Assembly: GCF_002001175.1 (NCBI RefSeq) | Contig: NZ_MUNT01000016.1 | Span: 1 to 64,000, forward strand | Direction of reading: 5' to 3' | DNA from: Rhodanobacter sp. C03 | Lineage (GTDB): Bacteria > Pseudomonadota > Gammaproteobacteria > Xanthomonadales > Rhodanobacteraceae | DNA: 64,000 bases | Shown here: positions 44,580-53,773 of the stretch, piece by piece | How the letters are laid out: each line of letters begins with the position of its first letter | Numbering within the stretch: position 1 is the first letter of the stretch | Notes under the pieces: model-generated | The model's database searches: none | The model's input: the letters and a program-made list of their open reading frames with translations, nothing else | What the model was told of the DNA's origin: nothing | Made by a program: the position numbers and the translations under genes

Positions 44580-46796
44580 GTGCGCACACGGCCACCCGAA
44601 AGCCCTGGTCTTTCCGGGGTATTGCACACGGCCAAACTCGCCAGGAGGCTGCTCCTGCTTTGTGTGACCTGCCTGCTGATGCTTGTTTCCATGGAAGCCA
44701 TCGCAGGCGTCGATCAGAAATTTCCCGAAGTGCGTGGCTACTTTCCCAGCGCAACCCGATTCGCGGATATCTCCGGAAAGCCGCCGGCAGCACCGGTCTA
44801 CGACGGTGACAAGGTTATCGGCTACGTGTTCGAGTCGGTGATGGTAGCGCCGGTTCCGGCGTATTCCGGTGATCCAATCAATATCCTCGTGGCGATTGAC
44901 CAGACTGGCAAGATCCTCGGCACCAAGGTTCTCGAGCAGCATGAGCCGATCCTACTGGTCGGCATTCCGGTGCAGCGACTTTACGATTTCGTTGAGCGTT
45001 ATGTCGGCCACAGCGTCAAGGACAAGATCGTCGTCGGTGGAAGCGATGTTCCCGGGACTACAAAAATTGATGCGATCAGCAGCGCCACCGTCACCTCGAT
45101 GGTGGTCAATGAGACGATCATGAATGCAGCGCTGGAAGTAGCCGTGTCGCGGCATCTGGTGACCGGTATGCCGGCCACCGAAAATGCGCTGGCCACCATC
45201 CGGGCCGACTATCTCAAGAAGGCTAATTGGCAGCAGCTGACGGGGAACGGGGCTTTCCGCCAGCTGAACATCACTCGAGGGACGGTCATCGATGCCTTCA
45301 AGGGGCAGCCCGAGAGCGGCTTGGTCGACGATCCGACCGCACCATCACCGGGTCATGAGAACGACACCTTCATTGACCTCTATTACGCCGACATCACCCC
45401 GCCGACTGTAGGCAGAAACCTGCTCGGCGACGCCACCTACAAAGCGATGATGCAGAACCTCAGTCCCGGCGATGAAGCGATTGCGGTCGTCGCCAACGGT
45501 GTCTATTCGTACAAGGGATTGGGCTACGTGCGCGGCGGCATCTATGACCGGCTGCATATTGTCCAAGACAGCAAGTTGTTCCTTTTCAAGGATACTGATT
45601 ACGTGGCGCTCGACAACCCGGAACTGGCCGGGATGCCGAGCTTTAACGAGAACGGCATTTTCATCCTGCACCATGGACAGGGGTTCAATGCCGGTGGCCC
45701 ATGGACGCTGCAGCTGCTGGTCAGGCGGCAGATCGGGCCGCTGAAAAGCATCTACAGCACGTTTAGCGGGGGCTACCAGATCCCTGCCGACTACGTCATC
45801 CAGCCGAAGGTCAACAGCAGTCCGATTCCTGATGACGCTCCATTGTGGGTGAAGGTCTGGTACGGCAAGCGCTTCGAGATTGCCGTGCTGGTAGCCGGAC
45901 TGCTCTTCCTGTCGCTGATCCTGATTTTCCAGGACTGGGTGGTCAAGCGTCCAAAGCTGCTGGAACGCGTCCGTGTCGGCTTTCTGATCTACACCGTCGT
46001 GTTCATCGGCTGGTACGGCCTGGCGCAGCTTTCGGTGGTGAACATCCTGACCTTCGTCAATGCGGTGATCCACGGCTTCCACTGGTCCATCTTCCTGATG
46101 GATCCCCTGATCTTCATCCTGTGGACCTTCGTGGCGGTGTCCCTGCTATTGGTGGGGCGGGGCGTGTATTGCGGCTGGCTGTGCCCGTTTGGCGCCATGC
46201 AGGTGCTGATCAACAAGGTGGCGTTGAAGTTCAAGGTGCCGCAACTGGAACCACCACCGTATGTGCATGAGCGGTTGTGGGCGATCAAGTACATCATCTT
46301 GCTGTTCCTCTTTGGCCTGTCGCTGCAGTCGGTGGGTCTGTCCGAGCGCTTCGCGGAGGTCGAGCCGTTCAAGACTGCGGTCAATCTGCACTTCATGCGC
46401 TCCTGGGGCTTTGTTCTTTACGCGGTGATCCTGCTCGTCGCGGCAGCGTTCATCAACAAGTTCTTCTGCCGCTACATCTGTCCGCTAGGTGCCGGCCTTG
46501 CTGTTTCAGGGCGCTGGCGCCTGTTCGAGTGGCTGCGTCGGCGCAAGGAGTGCGGACATCCCTGCCAGATCTGCGCCAACGAGTGCGAGGTCAGGGCGAT
46601 CAGTCCGCTGGGTCCGATCAACTACAACGAGTGTCACTACTGCCTGGACTGCCAGGTGACCTACGAAGACGACCACAAGTGCCCACCTCTGGTCGAACAT
46701 CGAAAGAGAAAAGAGAAGGCGTCACGCCCGTTGCCAACGCGTGTCGTCACCACAGATGCAGGAGACACTGATGCACAGGCAGAAAGACCTAGGTAG
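44580..46796 (+). CDS. nosR: NosR, membrane flavo-iron-sulfur protein of N2O respiration
   Basis: This 738-residue protein has an export signal, a periplasmic FMN-binding domain (about 80-190) with DAISSATVTS carrying the flavinylated Thr, several membrane helices (about 430-650) with CGWLCPFGAM and CRYICPLGAG, and a C-terminal pair of 4Fe-4S sites (CGHPCQICANECEVRAI and CHYCLDCQ). It passes quinol electrons towards NosZ. It starts with GTG one base after the ApbE stop. All expected cofactor motifs are intact. Confidence 0.95.
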   Translation: MRTRPPESPGLSGVLHTAKLARRLLLLCVTCLLMLVSMEAIAGVDQKFPEVRGYFPSATRFADISGKPPAAPVYDGDKVIGYVFESVMVAPVPAYSGDPINILVAIDQTGKILGTKVLEQHEPILLVGIPVQRLYDFVERYVGHSVKDKIVVGGSDVPGTTKIDAISSATVTSMVVNETIMNAALEVAVSRHLVTGMPATENALATIRADYLKKANWQQLTGNGAFRQLNITRGTVIDAFKGQPESGLVDDPTAPSPGHENDTFIDLYYADITPPTVGRNLLGDATYKAMMQNLSPGDEAIAVVANGVYSYKGLGYVRGGIYDRLHIVQDSKLFLFKDTDYVALDNPELAGMPSFNENGIFILHHGQGFNAGGPWTLQLLVRRQIGPLKSIYSTFSGGYQIPADYVIQPKVNSSPIPDDAPLWVKVWYGKRFEIAVLVAGLLFLSLILIFQDWVVKRPKLLERVRVGFLIYTVVFIGWYGLAQLSVVNILTFVNAVIHGFHWSIFLMDPLIFILWTFVAVSLLLVGRGVYCGWLCPFGAMQVLINKVALKFKVPQLEPPPYVHERLWAIKYIILLFLFGLSLQSVGLSERFAEVEPFKTAVNLHFMRSWGFVLYAVILLVAAAFINKFFCRYICPLGAGLAVSGRWRLFEWLRRRKECGHPCQICANECEVRAISPLGPINYNECHYCLDCQVTYEDDHKCPPLVEHRKRKEKASRPLPTRVVTTDAGDTDAQAERPR

Positions 46797-46843
46797 GCCA
46801 GCAATCTGGTTGGGATGCCACTAATTTTTGAGGAGCGATAGCA

Positions 46844-48820
46844 ATGAGCGACAAGACAAACGAACAGAATCCGGAATTGAAAGCCGGCCAGTTCAGAGCG
46901 CTGACGGAAGAGGAGATTGCCTCGCTTCCTGGTTCGCCGGGGAACCTTGGCCGCCGTGGTTTCATGAAAATGGGCGCACTGGCGGGTCTTGCCGGCGTCG
47001 GTGGCACGCTGCTAGCCGGATGCGGCCGCGCGTCGACGGGCGAACAGCCCGTGTCGAGTAAGGCCCCCGCCCCTGCAGCCACGGGCATGCCGGAGGATCA
47101 CGTTGCGCCGGGCAAACTGGACGAATACTACGGTTTCTGGAGCGGCGGCCAGTCCGGCGAAATGCGTATTCTGGGCCTGCCGTCGATGCGTGAACTGATG
47201 CGCATCCCGGTGTTTAACACCGACTTCGCCATCGGCTGGGGCATCACCAACGAGAGCAAGCGGGTATTAGGCGAGAACTTTCCCCGAGGTGGTGACCTTC
47301 ATCATCCGCATATGAGTCAGACGAACGGTCATTACGACGGGCGCTACCTGTTCATGAACGACAAAACGGGCTGTCGTATCGCACGCATCCGCTGTGATGT
47401 GATGCGCACCGACAAGATCACCAGCATTCCCAATGTAGCGGACGTCCACGGCCTGCGCGTGCAGCGTGAGCCACGCACCGGTTACGTGTTCGCCAACTCG
47501 GAATTCAGAGTTCCCAGTCCCAACGACGGCCGTGACCTGGACGATCCGAAGAAATACCAGTGCGTTTTCACGGCGGTGAACGGCGACACCATGGAAGTGG
47601 CATGGCAGGTCATCGTCGATGGGAACCTGGACAATACCGATTGCGATTACGACGGCAAATACGTGGCCTCGACCTGCTACAACAGCGAGGGGGCCGTGGA
47701 TCTTGCAGGCATGATGCAGGGCGAGCGCGACTGGGCCGTCGTGTTCAACATCAAGCGCATAGAGGCGGCAGTCAAGGCCGGCAAATTCAAGACCATCGGC
47801 ACGTCCAAGGTGCCAGTGGTGGACGGACGCCATGGTTCGGAACTGACCATGTACATCCCGGTCCCGAAGAACCCGCACGGCCTCAATTCCAGCCCGGACG
47901 GCAAGTATTTCGCTGCCGCCGGCAAGTTGTCGCCGACGGTCACCCTGATGGCGTGGAGCAAGGTCGACGACTACTTTGCCGGCAAGCTCAAAGATCCGCG
48001 TGATGCTGTGGTGGCCGAGCCACAACTGGGCCTAGGGCCATTGCATACGGCTTACGACGGTCGTGGCAATGCGTACACCACGCTGTTCATCGATAGCCAG
48101 ATCGTAAAATGGAACATCCAGGACGCGATCGACGCCTATGCGGGCAAGAAGGTCAACTACCTGCGCCAGAAGCTCGATGTCGCCTACCAGCCTGGCCACA
48201 ACCACACGTCGCTGGGCGAAACGCGCGATGCGGATGGCAAGTGGCTGGTATCGCTGAACAAGTTCTCGAAGGATCGTTTCCTGGCGGTCGGCCCACTGCA
48301 TCCGGACAACGATCAATTGATCGACATTTCCGGCGACCAGATGGTGCTGGTGGCGGATGCACCGGTCTTCTCGGAGCCCCATGATGCCGTGATCATTCCG
48401 AGCCGACTCATGGCGGGCAAGATCAAGCGCATTTGGGATCGCAAGGACCCGTTCTTTGCCGAAACCGTCGCCCAGGCGACGAAGCACGGCATCGTTTTGG
48501 AGAAGGACAGCAAGGTCATCCGCGAGGGCAAGAAGGTCTTTGTCTACATGACCAGCTCTGCGCCGACGTTCGGTCTGAACAGCTTCACGGTGAAGAAAGG
48601 CGACGAAGTGACTGTGGTGGACACAAACATCGACGACATCGAGGATCTGACCCACGGATTCTGTCTCAGCAACTATGGCATCAACATGGAGATCAGCCCG
48701 CAGGAGACTTCGTCCGTCACCTTCATCGCTGACAAGCCAGGAGTCTACTGGTACTACTGCACGTTCTTCTGCCATGCGCTGCACTTGGAGATGAGAGGCC
48801 GGATGTTGGTGGAAGCGTGA
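46844..48820 (+). CDS. nosZ: nitrous oxide reductase, clade I type
   Basis: This 658-residue copper enzyme has Tat signal RRGFMK followed by a hydrophobic segment, the CuZ ligand motif [10 protein letters not shown] (about 149-156) and other His ligands, and a C-terminal cupredoxin domain whose CuA site reads [16 protein letters not shown]. It reduces N2O to N2 in the periplasm. Tat export plus adjacent nosR and nosX place it in clade I. GAGGAG precedes the ATG. Confidence 0.97.
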   Translation: MSDKTNEQNPELKAGQFRALTEEEIASLPGSPGNLGRRGFMKMGALAGLAGVGGTLLAGCGRASTGEQPVSSKAPAPAATGMPEDHVAPGKLDEYYGFWSGGQSGEMRILGLPSMRELMRIPVFNTDFAIGWGITNESKRVLGENFPRGGDLHHPHMSQTNGHYDGRYLFMNDKTGCRIARIRCDVMRTDKITSIPNVADVHGLRVQREPRTGYVFANSEFRVPSPNDGRDLDDPKKYQCVFTAVNGDTMEVAWQVIVDGNLDNTDCDYDGKYVASTCYNSEGAVDLAGMMQGERDWAVVFNIKRIEAAVKAGKFKTIGTSKVPVVDGRHGSELTMYIPVPKNPHGLNSSPDGKYFAAAGKLSPTVTLMAWSKVDDYFAGKLKDPRDAVVAEPQLGLGPLHTAYDGRGNAYTTLFIDSQIVKWNIQDAIDAYAGKKVNYLRQKLDVAYQPGHNHTSLGETRDADGKWLVSLNKFSKDRFLAVGPLHPDNDQLIDISGDQMVLVADAPVFSEPHDAVIIPSRLMAGKIKRIWDRKDPFFAETVAQATKHGIVLEKDSKVIREGKKVFVYMTSSAPTFGLNSFTVKKGDEVTVVDTNIDDIEDLTHGFCLSNYGINMEISPQETSSVTFIADKPGVYWYYCTFFCHALHLEMRGRMLVEA

Positions 48821-48887
48821 TGAACGGCTGGATCCGCCGGAGCCTGTGTTCTGGCGGGTCAGCCTCATCCTCAGCTCGAGGTGTCCG

Positions 48888-50177
48888 TTGAACTTCCGCA
48901 GCCTTTGGCCTCTGCTCTTTCTCCTGCTTGCTGCATCTGGTCTCTGCCTGGCGGCGCAAGCGCCGTATTCCCTTGAGAAGACAATCGCCGAGGCGACGGC
49001 GGGGACGGTGGTTAACGTACCCGCGGGTGTTCACCATGTGCACCTGCACCTGAACAAGTCGATATCGCTCGTGGGCAGCCCCGGAGCAGTGCTTGATGGT
49101 GATGGTTCAGGCGATGTGATACGCGTGTCAGCATCTCATGTGCGTATCAATGACCTGACGATCCGCCACTCCGGTACGGACCTGACCGCGATGAATGCCG
49201 GTATCTACATTGACCGTGCGGTGGATGATGTGGGCGTCTCAAACAACAGGATCGAGAACGTGCTGTTCGGTGTCTATCTGGACGGTGCCAACCATGTGGT
49301 GGTTAACGCCAACACCATCGTTGGCGTGCCGCAATTGCGCGTGTCGGATCGGGGTGACGGGATTCACCTGTGGAATGACACCGGGTGCACGATTTCCGGG
49401 AATGACGTGAGCAAGACCCGGGACGGCATCTACGTCTACGTTAGCCCGGACAACAAGATCGAAAACAACCGGATCCATGACGTGCGCTACGGCGTCCACT
49501 ACATGTATTCCAAACGGAATTTGTTAGAGGGAAACATTAGCTCCGGCAACACCGCAGGCTTCGCCTTGATGGCATCCGATCATCTGCGAGTCATCGGCAA
49601 TCAGGCGTATGACGACATGTCTTACGGGTTCCTGCTCAACTACATCAATTACAGCGAGATTCGCGGCAACGAGGTGCGCAACATCCAGGGACAATTCGAT
49701 ACCGATGGTCAGGTCGTCGACGGTGCCGAGGGCAAGGCAATCTTCGTGTACCTCTCCCAGGGCAATACGATCACGGACAACCTGCTGGAGCGTTCGCGTA
49801 TCGGCATCCATGTCACCGCAGGTTCTGACCAGAACAATATCTACGGCAATGCCTTCGTCGACAACCAGACCCAGGTCATGTATGTGCAGAACAATTCGGA
49901 GGAATGGTCACAGCACCACCGAGGTAATTACTGGAGCAACTATTTGGGCTGGGATCTCAACGGTGATGGCATCGGTGATGTCCCTTACCGGCCTAACGAT
50001 GGCGTCGATGTACTGCTGTGGAGATATCCGAGCGCACGGGTATTGATGTCGAGCCCCTCGATCCTGCTGATGCGTTATGTGCAGCACGCGTTTCCAGTGT
50101 TCACTCCGCCCAGTGTGCAGGACAGCTTTCCTCTGATGAGGATTCCCGAAAACTTGAGAGCGCGAGCAAATGATTAA
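48888..50177 (+). CDS. nosD: NosD, periplasmic copper-site maturation protein
   Basis: This protein of about 429 residues has a signal peptide (LLFLLLAASGLCLAAQA) and a right-handed beta-helix of repeated GNxI/NNxI turns (CASH domain; for example GISGN-like rungs through 100-350). It works with the NosFY ABC complex in building the CuZ centre. The TTG at 48888 follows GAGG at 6-base spacing and gives a proper signal peptide; a GTG at 48846 is the alternative. Its end overlaps the nosF start by 8 bases. Confidence 0.92.
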   Translation: MNFRSLWPLLFLLLAASGLCLAAQAPYSLEKTIAEATAGTVVNVPAGVHHVHLHLNKSISLVGSPGAVLDGDGSGDVIRVSASHVRINDLTIRHSGTDLTAMNAGIYIDRAVDDVGVSNNRIENVLFGVYLDGANHVVVNANTIVGVPQLRVSDRGDGIHLWNDTGCTISGNDVSKTRDGIYVYVSPDNKIENNRIHDVRYGVHYMYSKRNLLEGNISSGNTAGFALMASDHLRVIGNQAYDDMSYGFLLNYINYSEIRGNEVRNIQGQFDTDGQVVDGAEGKAIFVYLSQGNTITDNLLERSRIGIHVTAGSDQNNIYGNAFVDNQTQVMYVQNNSEEWSQHHRGNYWSNYLGWDLNGDGIGDVPYRPNDGVDVLLWRYPSARVLMSSPSILLMRYVQHAFPVFTPPSVQDSFPLMRIPENLRARAND

Positions 50178-51108
50178 CGCTATTGATATTTCCGCTCTCG
50201 GCAAGCAATACAAGGGCGTCGCTGCCTTGGCCGGTGTCTCGGCGACCGTGCCAATGGGTAAGGTGGTTGGTTTGCTGGGCCACAACGGCGCCGGGAAATC
50301 GACCCTGATTAAGCTGATCCTGGGACTCATCGCACCGACCAGCGGTCACGTTGAGGTGTTGGGTCAATCCCCATGGGGGAGCAACGCGGTCTCGCTGCGT
50401 CGTCGCATCGGCTATCTTCCCGAGAGCGTGGCGTTCTACGGAAACCTCACCGGAAATGAGGTGATCAACTACCTCGCGAGCCTGAAGCGTGCATCGCGGG
50501 AACAGGCGAGTAAGCTGCTAGAGCGCGTCGGCATCGCGTATGCCAGGGATCGCCGGGTCTCCACCTATTCCAAGGGAATGAGACAGCGTCTGGGCCTAGC
50601 GCAGGCGCTGCTGGCAACTCCCGAACTCGTCGTGCTGGATGAACCCACCGGGGGACTCGATCCGCAGGCTACGCGCGAGCTCTATGACATAGTCGGCGAG
50701 TTGCGTGCCGAAGGGCACAGCGTGCTGGTGTCGTCACACGTGCTGGCTGAGCTTGAGCCGCACATCGACAGCGCTCTGATCTTGCGCCAGGGCCAGCTGC
50801 TCGCGGCGGGCAGCGTTGGCGATCTTCGCCGGCAGTCAGGGTTGCCCGACATCGTCGTGGTGCAGCTGAAAGACGCTGCCGATCCGGTCGCCTTTGCTCG
50901 GGGACTGGATACATTCGCGCTGACACACGATGTGCGGTTCGACGGCCTGTTCGAGATCCAGATCGCCGAAGGGGGCAAGCTGGCCCTGCTGCAACGGCTT
51001 GTAACAGACCCTGCTGTCGAGGACATTGTGGTCAAAGAGGCATCGCTGGCGCGCCTGTATGACTATCTTGGCGCAGGCACAAAACAGCAGGGGAAGCAAA
51101 AGCCATGA
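50170..51108 (+). CDS. nosF: NosF, ABC ATPase for NosZ maturation
   Basis: This 312-residue ATPase has Walker A GHNGAGKS (about 37-44), signature YSKGMRQR (about 134), Walker B LVVLDEPTGG and the H-loop SSHVLAE. It partners NosY in the inner membrane and NosD in the periplasm. It overlaps both neighbours. Confidence 0.95.
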   Translation: MINAIDISALGKQYKGVAALAGVSATVPMGKVVGLLGHNGAGKSTLIKLILGLIAPTSGHVEVLGQSPWGSNAVSLRRRIGYLPESVAFYGNLTGNEVINYLASLKRASREQASKLLERVGIAYARDRRVSTYSKGMRQRLGLAQALLATPELVVLDEPTGGLDPQATRELYDIVGELRAEGHSVLVSSHVLAELEPHIDSALILRQGQLLAAGSVGDLRRQSGLPDIVVVQLKDAADPVAFARGLDTFALTHDVRFDGLFEIQIAEGGKLALLQRLVTDPAVEDIVVKEASLARLYDYLGAGTKQQGKQKP

Positions 51109-51938
51109 GCAGCATCCTGATCATTGCCAGGAAGGAGTTTCGCGACGACTTCCGCAATCGCTGGACGATTGCCGTGGCGTTGCTGTTCGCCGTGCTGGCC
51201 CTAAGCATTGCCTACTTTGGAGGCGCCGCGGCCGGCAAGATAGGCTTTACCTCGTTCGACGCGACTTTGGCCAGCCTGACCACGCTGGCGGCCTTCGTGA
51301 TTCCGTTGATCGGCCTGTTGATCGCCTATGACATGGTGGTTGGCGAACAGGACAACGGCACTCTGTTACTGGTACTCAGCTACCCGATATCGAGAGTCGA
51401 ACTGGTCGCAGGCAAGTTCGTGGGTCACTGCTGTGCGCTGGCGACGGCTACCCTGGTGGGGTTCGGCGTGGCGGTGGTGATCATTCAGATCATGCAGCCC
51501 GAGGCGCGAACCTCAGGGGCCTGGCTCAACATGGGGAATTTCGTGCTCAGCGCTTCAATGCTCGGGGCAAGCTTCGTCGCATTGGCCAGCGTGATCAGCG
51601 TGATCACCCACGACAAGGCGCGTGCGGCAGGCTTGGCCCTGGTGACTTGGTTGGGCACGGTGATCATTTTTGACCTCTGCCTGCTGGCCATCCTGGTCTT
51701 CAGCGGCGGCAACGAGTGGGAGCAATCTCTCTTCCCACATTTGCTCTACCTGAATCCGATCGACGTCTTTCGGCTGATCAACCTGACCACGCTCGGATCG
51801 GGCAGCGGCAACGAGCTGTTCATGGGAATGACGGCGACCCACGTGTATCGCCCTTGGGTGCTCTACCTGGTCATGTTGCTGTGGATTGTCATTCCGTTTG
51901 AGCTGGCGCAGTTTCTGTTTCGTCGAAAGGAGGTATGA
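51105..51938 (+). CDS. nosY: NosY, ABC permease for NosZ maturation
   Basis: This 277-residue inner-membrane protein has about six hydrophobic segments and an N-terminal cytoplasmic elbow (IIARKEFRDDFRNRW). It is the ABC-2 type permease of the NosDFY complex. The start overlaps the nosF stop (ATGA). Confidence 0.95.
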   Translation: MSSILIIARKEFRDDFRNRWTIAVALLFAVLALSIAYFGGAAAGKIGFTSFDATLASLTTLAAFVIPLIGLLIAYDMVVGEQDNGTLLLVLSYPISRVELVAGKFVGHCCALATATLVGFGVAVVIIQIMQPEARTSGAWLNMGNFVLSASMLGASFVALASVISVITHDKARAAGLALVTWLGTVIIFDLCLLAILVFSGGNEWEQSLFPHLLYLNPIDVFRLINLTTLGSGSGNELFMGMTATHVYRPWVLYLVMLLWIVIPFELAQFLFRRKEV

Positions 51939-52669
51939 AAATGCACACGTCGCGCCCGCGCTGCAAGGGGAAGGGCGGGGCCCTCGAGTTCTTGTTGGTA
52001 GCCTTTGTTGTCCTTTCATTGGCTGCTTGTGAGAGCAGGCAAGCGCCAGCACCACAGGTCGCGGTGGACATCCATAAAGGCGATGTCTGCGCGGTCTGTG
52101 GGATGTACATCGAGGCCGGCCCCGGGCCGCGTGGGGAGGCCTATGTTCAGGGTGACAAGTTCCCCCTGAAATTCGGCTCAACCCGTGATTTCTTTGCCTA
52201 TATCCTGCAACCGGAAAACATGACAAGGCTGCAGCATCTGCTGGTGCAAGACAGCGCCCGAATCAATTGGCAGCACCCCTCCAACGAGGCCAATACGTTT
52301 GTCGATGCGCGTAAGGCCTACTACGTGGCTTGGCAACCACTGAGTGGCTTGATGGGACCAACGTTTGCATCGTTTGCCTCCAGGCAGGATGCCGAGGCAT
52401 TCGTTAGCAAGCACGGCGGAGAAGTATTGCGATTTCCCGACGTGACTCCCGAGCTGACCTCGATGCTTGGGTATAGCTGCCCGACTCAAGGCTCACCGGA
52501 ATTTGCCTTGGCCAAAGCTTGTATTAGGCCACCTCATTCTGCTGATTCGCCGTGGGCTAAGCAGGAAGAACTCCCTGATCTGCTGCGCATGTCGAACTCT
52601 GCTCCGCATGAGATTGATTCAGGGCAGCGAAAGAGGCAGCTCCCTCTGCTTGACGGGAAATCGCACTGA
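51935..52669 (+). CDS. nosL: NosL, copper-binding lipoprotein chaperone
   Basis: This is a 244-residue lipoprotein with a signal peptide and lipobox LSLAAC (C32), then the copper motif CAVCGM (C52, C55, M57). It delivers Cu(I) for NosZ assembly. It overlaps nosY. The C-terminal extension of about 60 polar residues after the NosL fold is longer than usual for the family. Confidence 0.93.
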   Translation: MKMHTSRPRCKGKGGALEFLLVAFVVLSLAACESRQAPAPQVAVDIHKGDVCAVCGMYIEAGPGPRGEAYVQGDKFPLKFGSTRDFFAYILQPENMTRLQHLLVQDSARINWQHPSNEANTFVDARKAYYVAWQPLSGLMGPTFASFASRQDAEAFVSKHGGEVLRFPDVTPELTSMLGYSCPTQGSPEFALAKACIRPPHSADSPWAKQEELPDLLRMSNSAPHEIDSGQRKRQLPLLDGKSH

Positions 52670-52804
52670 CATAGAAGGTACCTCTGTTGCGTGCGAACGC
52701 TAGGCTGATGCAATGGCGGCAGTATTCTGCCTGGTTACCGTCGGCTCGCTGACGTCAAATGCCTATTAGATTGGCGAGTGGCCTATTCGCGAATTCTTTC
52801 AATC

Positions 52805-52974
52805 TTGAACATTTGGCATCGAATCATCCTTGTAGTCGTGGTTGTGTTGGTTTTTGATGCAAGCAAGTTGAGCCGTATGGGCCGGATTTGGGGTCAGCTA
52901 TTCGGAGGCTTAAGAAAAACATGAATGGTGAGGAAGGGCGGGATCTTGGGGCGCAAGACCAGTTGGCGGCATAG
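52805..52974 (+). pseudogene. tatA-like remnant, frameshifted
   Basis: From a TTG at 52805 the frame reads NIWHRIILVVVVLVF then ASKLSRMGRIWG and FGGLRKT before a TGA at 52922. This is the membrane helix plus amphipathic helix of TatA. A -1 shift in the A5 run at 52915-52919 continues the protein as NMNGEEGRDLG to a TAG at 52972. The conserved FG hinge reads FD. It follows nosL, where some nos clusters carry tatE. Decay is the likeliest reading; a sequencing error in the A run is possible. Confidence 0.6.
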
Positions 52975-53040
52975 GCTCTGTCTGAAAGCAGTGTTGGACA
53001 AGACAATCGTGGAAGCATCAGCAAGCCTTAGGGGTGTCTG

Positions 53041-53309
53041 ATGTTTGTTGCCAATATTGGCAAACTGATTTTTCTTGTGTTGATTGCGCTGATCGTTCTT
53101 GGCCCCGAAAGCGGCCCATCGCAGCGCACGCCGTAGGTGAGGCTATGCGTCGAACGCGGGCGGCTGGAATAGCGTTCGTGCCGAGCCCTGGTGAACCTAT
53201 TCTAACGAAGCTTCGCCGTACGTTACGCGGATGCAGTTCGAGAAGCACCGGCAAGCCGATCCGACCAAACAAGCCGCCACTGATCACGATTATGAGGTGG
53301 AAAATTTAG
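53041..53309 (+). pseudogene. tatB-like remnant, frameshifted
   Basis: From the ATG at 53041 the frame reads NIGKLIFLVLIALIVLGPE, the TatB membrane helix and its GPE hinge, then stops 8 codons later. A -1 shift at GAAAG (about 53106-53111) restores KRPIAAHAVGEAMRRTRAAG, the following amphipathic helix, open to 53309. It lies 66 bases after the tatA-like remnant. No tatC follows. Confidence 0.6.
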
Positions 53310-53522
53310 GAGCAAGGTCAACCAGCAGCAGACCCTAGAGGTACTCGATTCAGCGAAAGTCACTTGGGATCGTTGACCACATCGAGTGCACGTTTGGTCA
53401 AGCGGTGTGTTCGCTAGCGACAGTCAGGCGAATCTGACGATCTTCACGCAAGTGAGATGCCGTCGTCAGTCGGTATCGCACAAGTTGCGCTGCGGTTGAA
53501 ATTCCAAAGATATTGCTGTGGT

Positions 53523-53536
53523 TTGATCTGCATCAA
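53523..53536 (+). promoter_or_regulatory. FNR-type box for the decarboxylase-ubiD operon
   Basis: TTGATCTGCATCAA is exact. CAGGAT lies 22 bases downstream, giving a start near 53571, just before the small ORF at 53588. Confidence 0.73.
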
Positions 53537-53587
53537 TGGGACTACGCCCTGTGTGGACCAGGATATGCACATTCTCTGAGATGTGCG

Positions 53588-53773
53588 ATGAGCAGTGAAA
53601 ATGTGAAAATTCACGTCATAGGCCATAGTGTGCTGACAGCGTTGGGTTGGGTTCCGCTCGAGCTATCTCGTGTGGATCGCGCGCGTGCGGATTTGCTCAC
53701 TCAGCAGAAAGGTAAGGTCACGGTCGAATATTGCGATCTGACTTCTGGCAGGACATGCGAGAGGCTCCTATGA
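53588..53773 (+). CDS. small unknown protein, 61 aa, coupled to decarboxylase
   Basis: This ORF begins MSSENVKIHVIGHSVL and ends in an ATGA overlap with the decarboxylase gene. The FNR promoter places the transcript start about 17 bases upstream. The ribosome site is weak. No domain is recognised. It could be a real small protein or a coupling leader. Confidence 0.45.
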   Translation: MSSENVKIHVIGHSVLTALGWVPLELSRVDRARADLLTQQKGKVTVEYCDLTSGRTCERLL

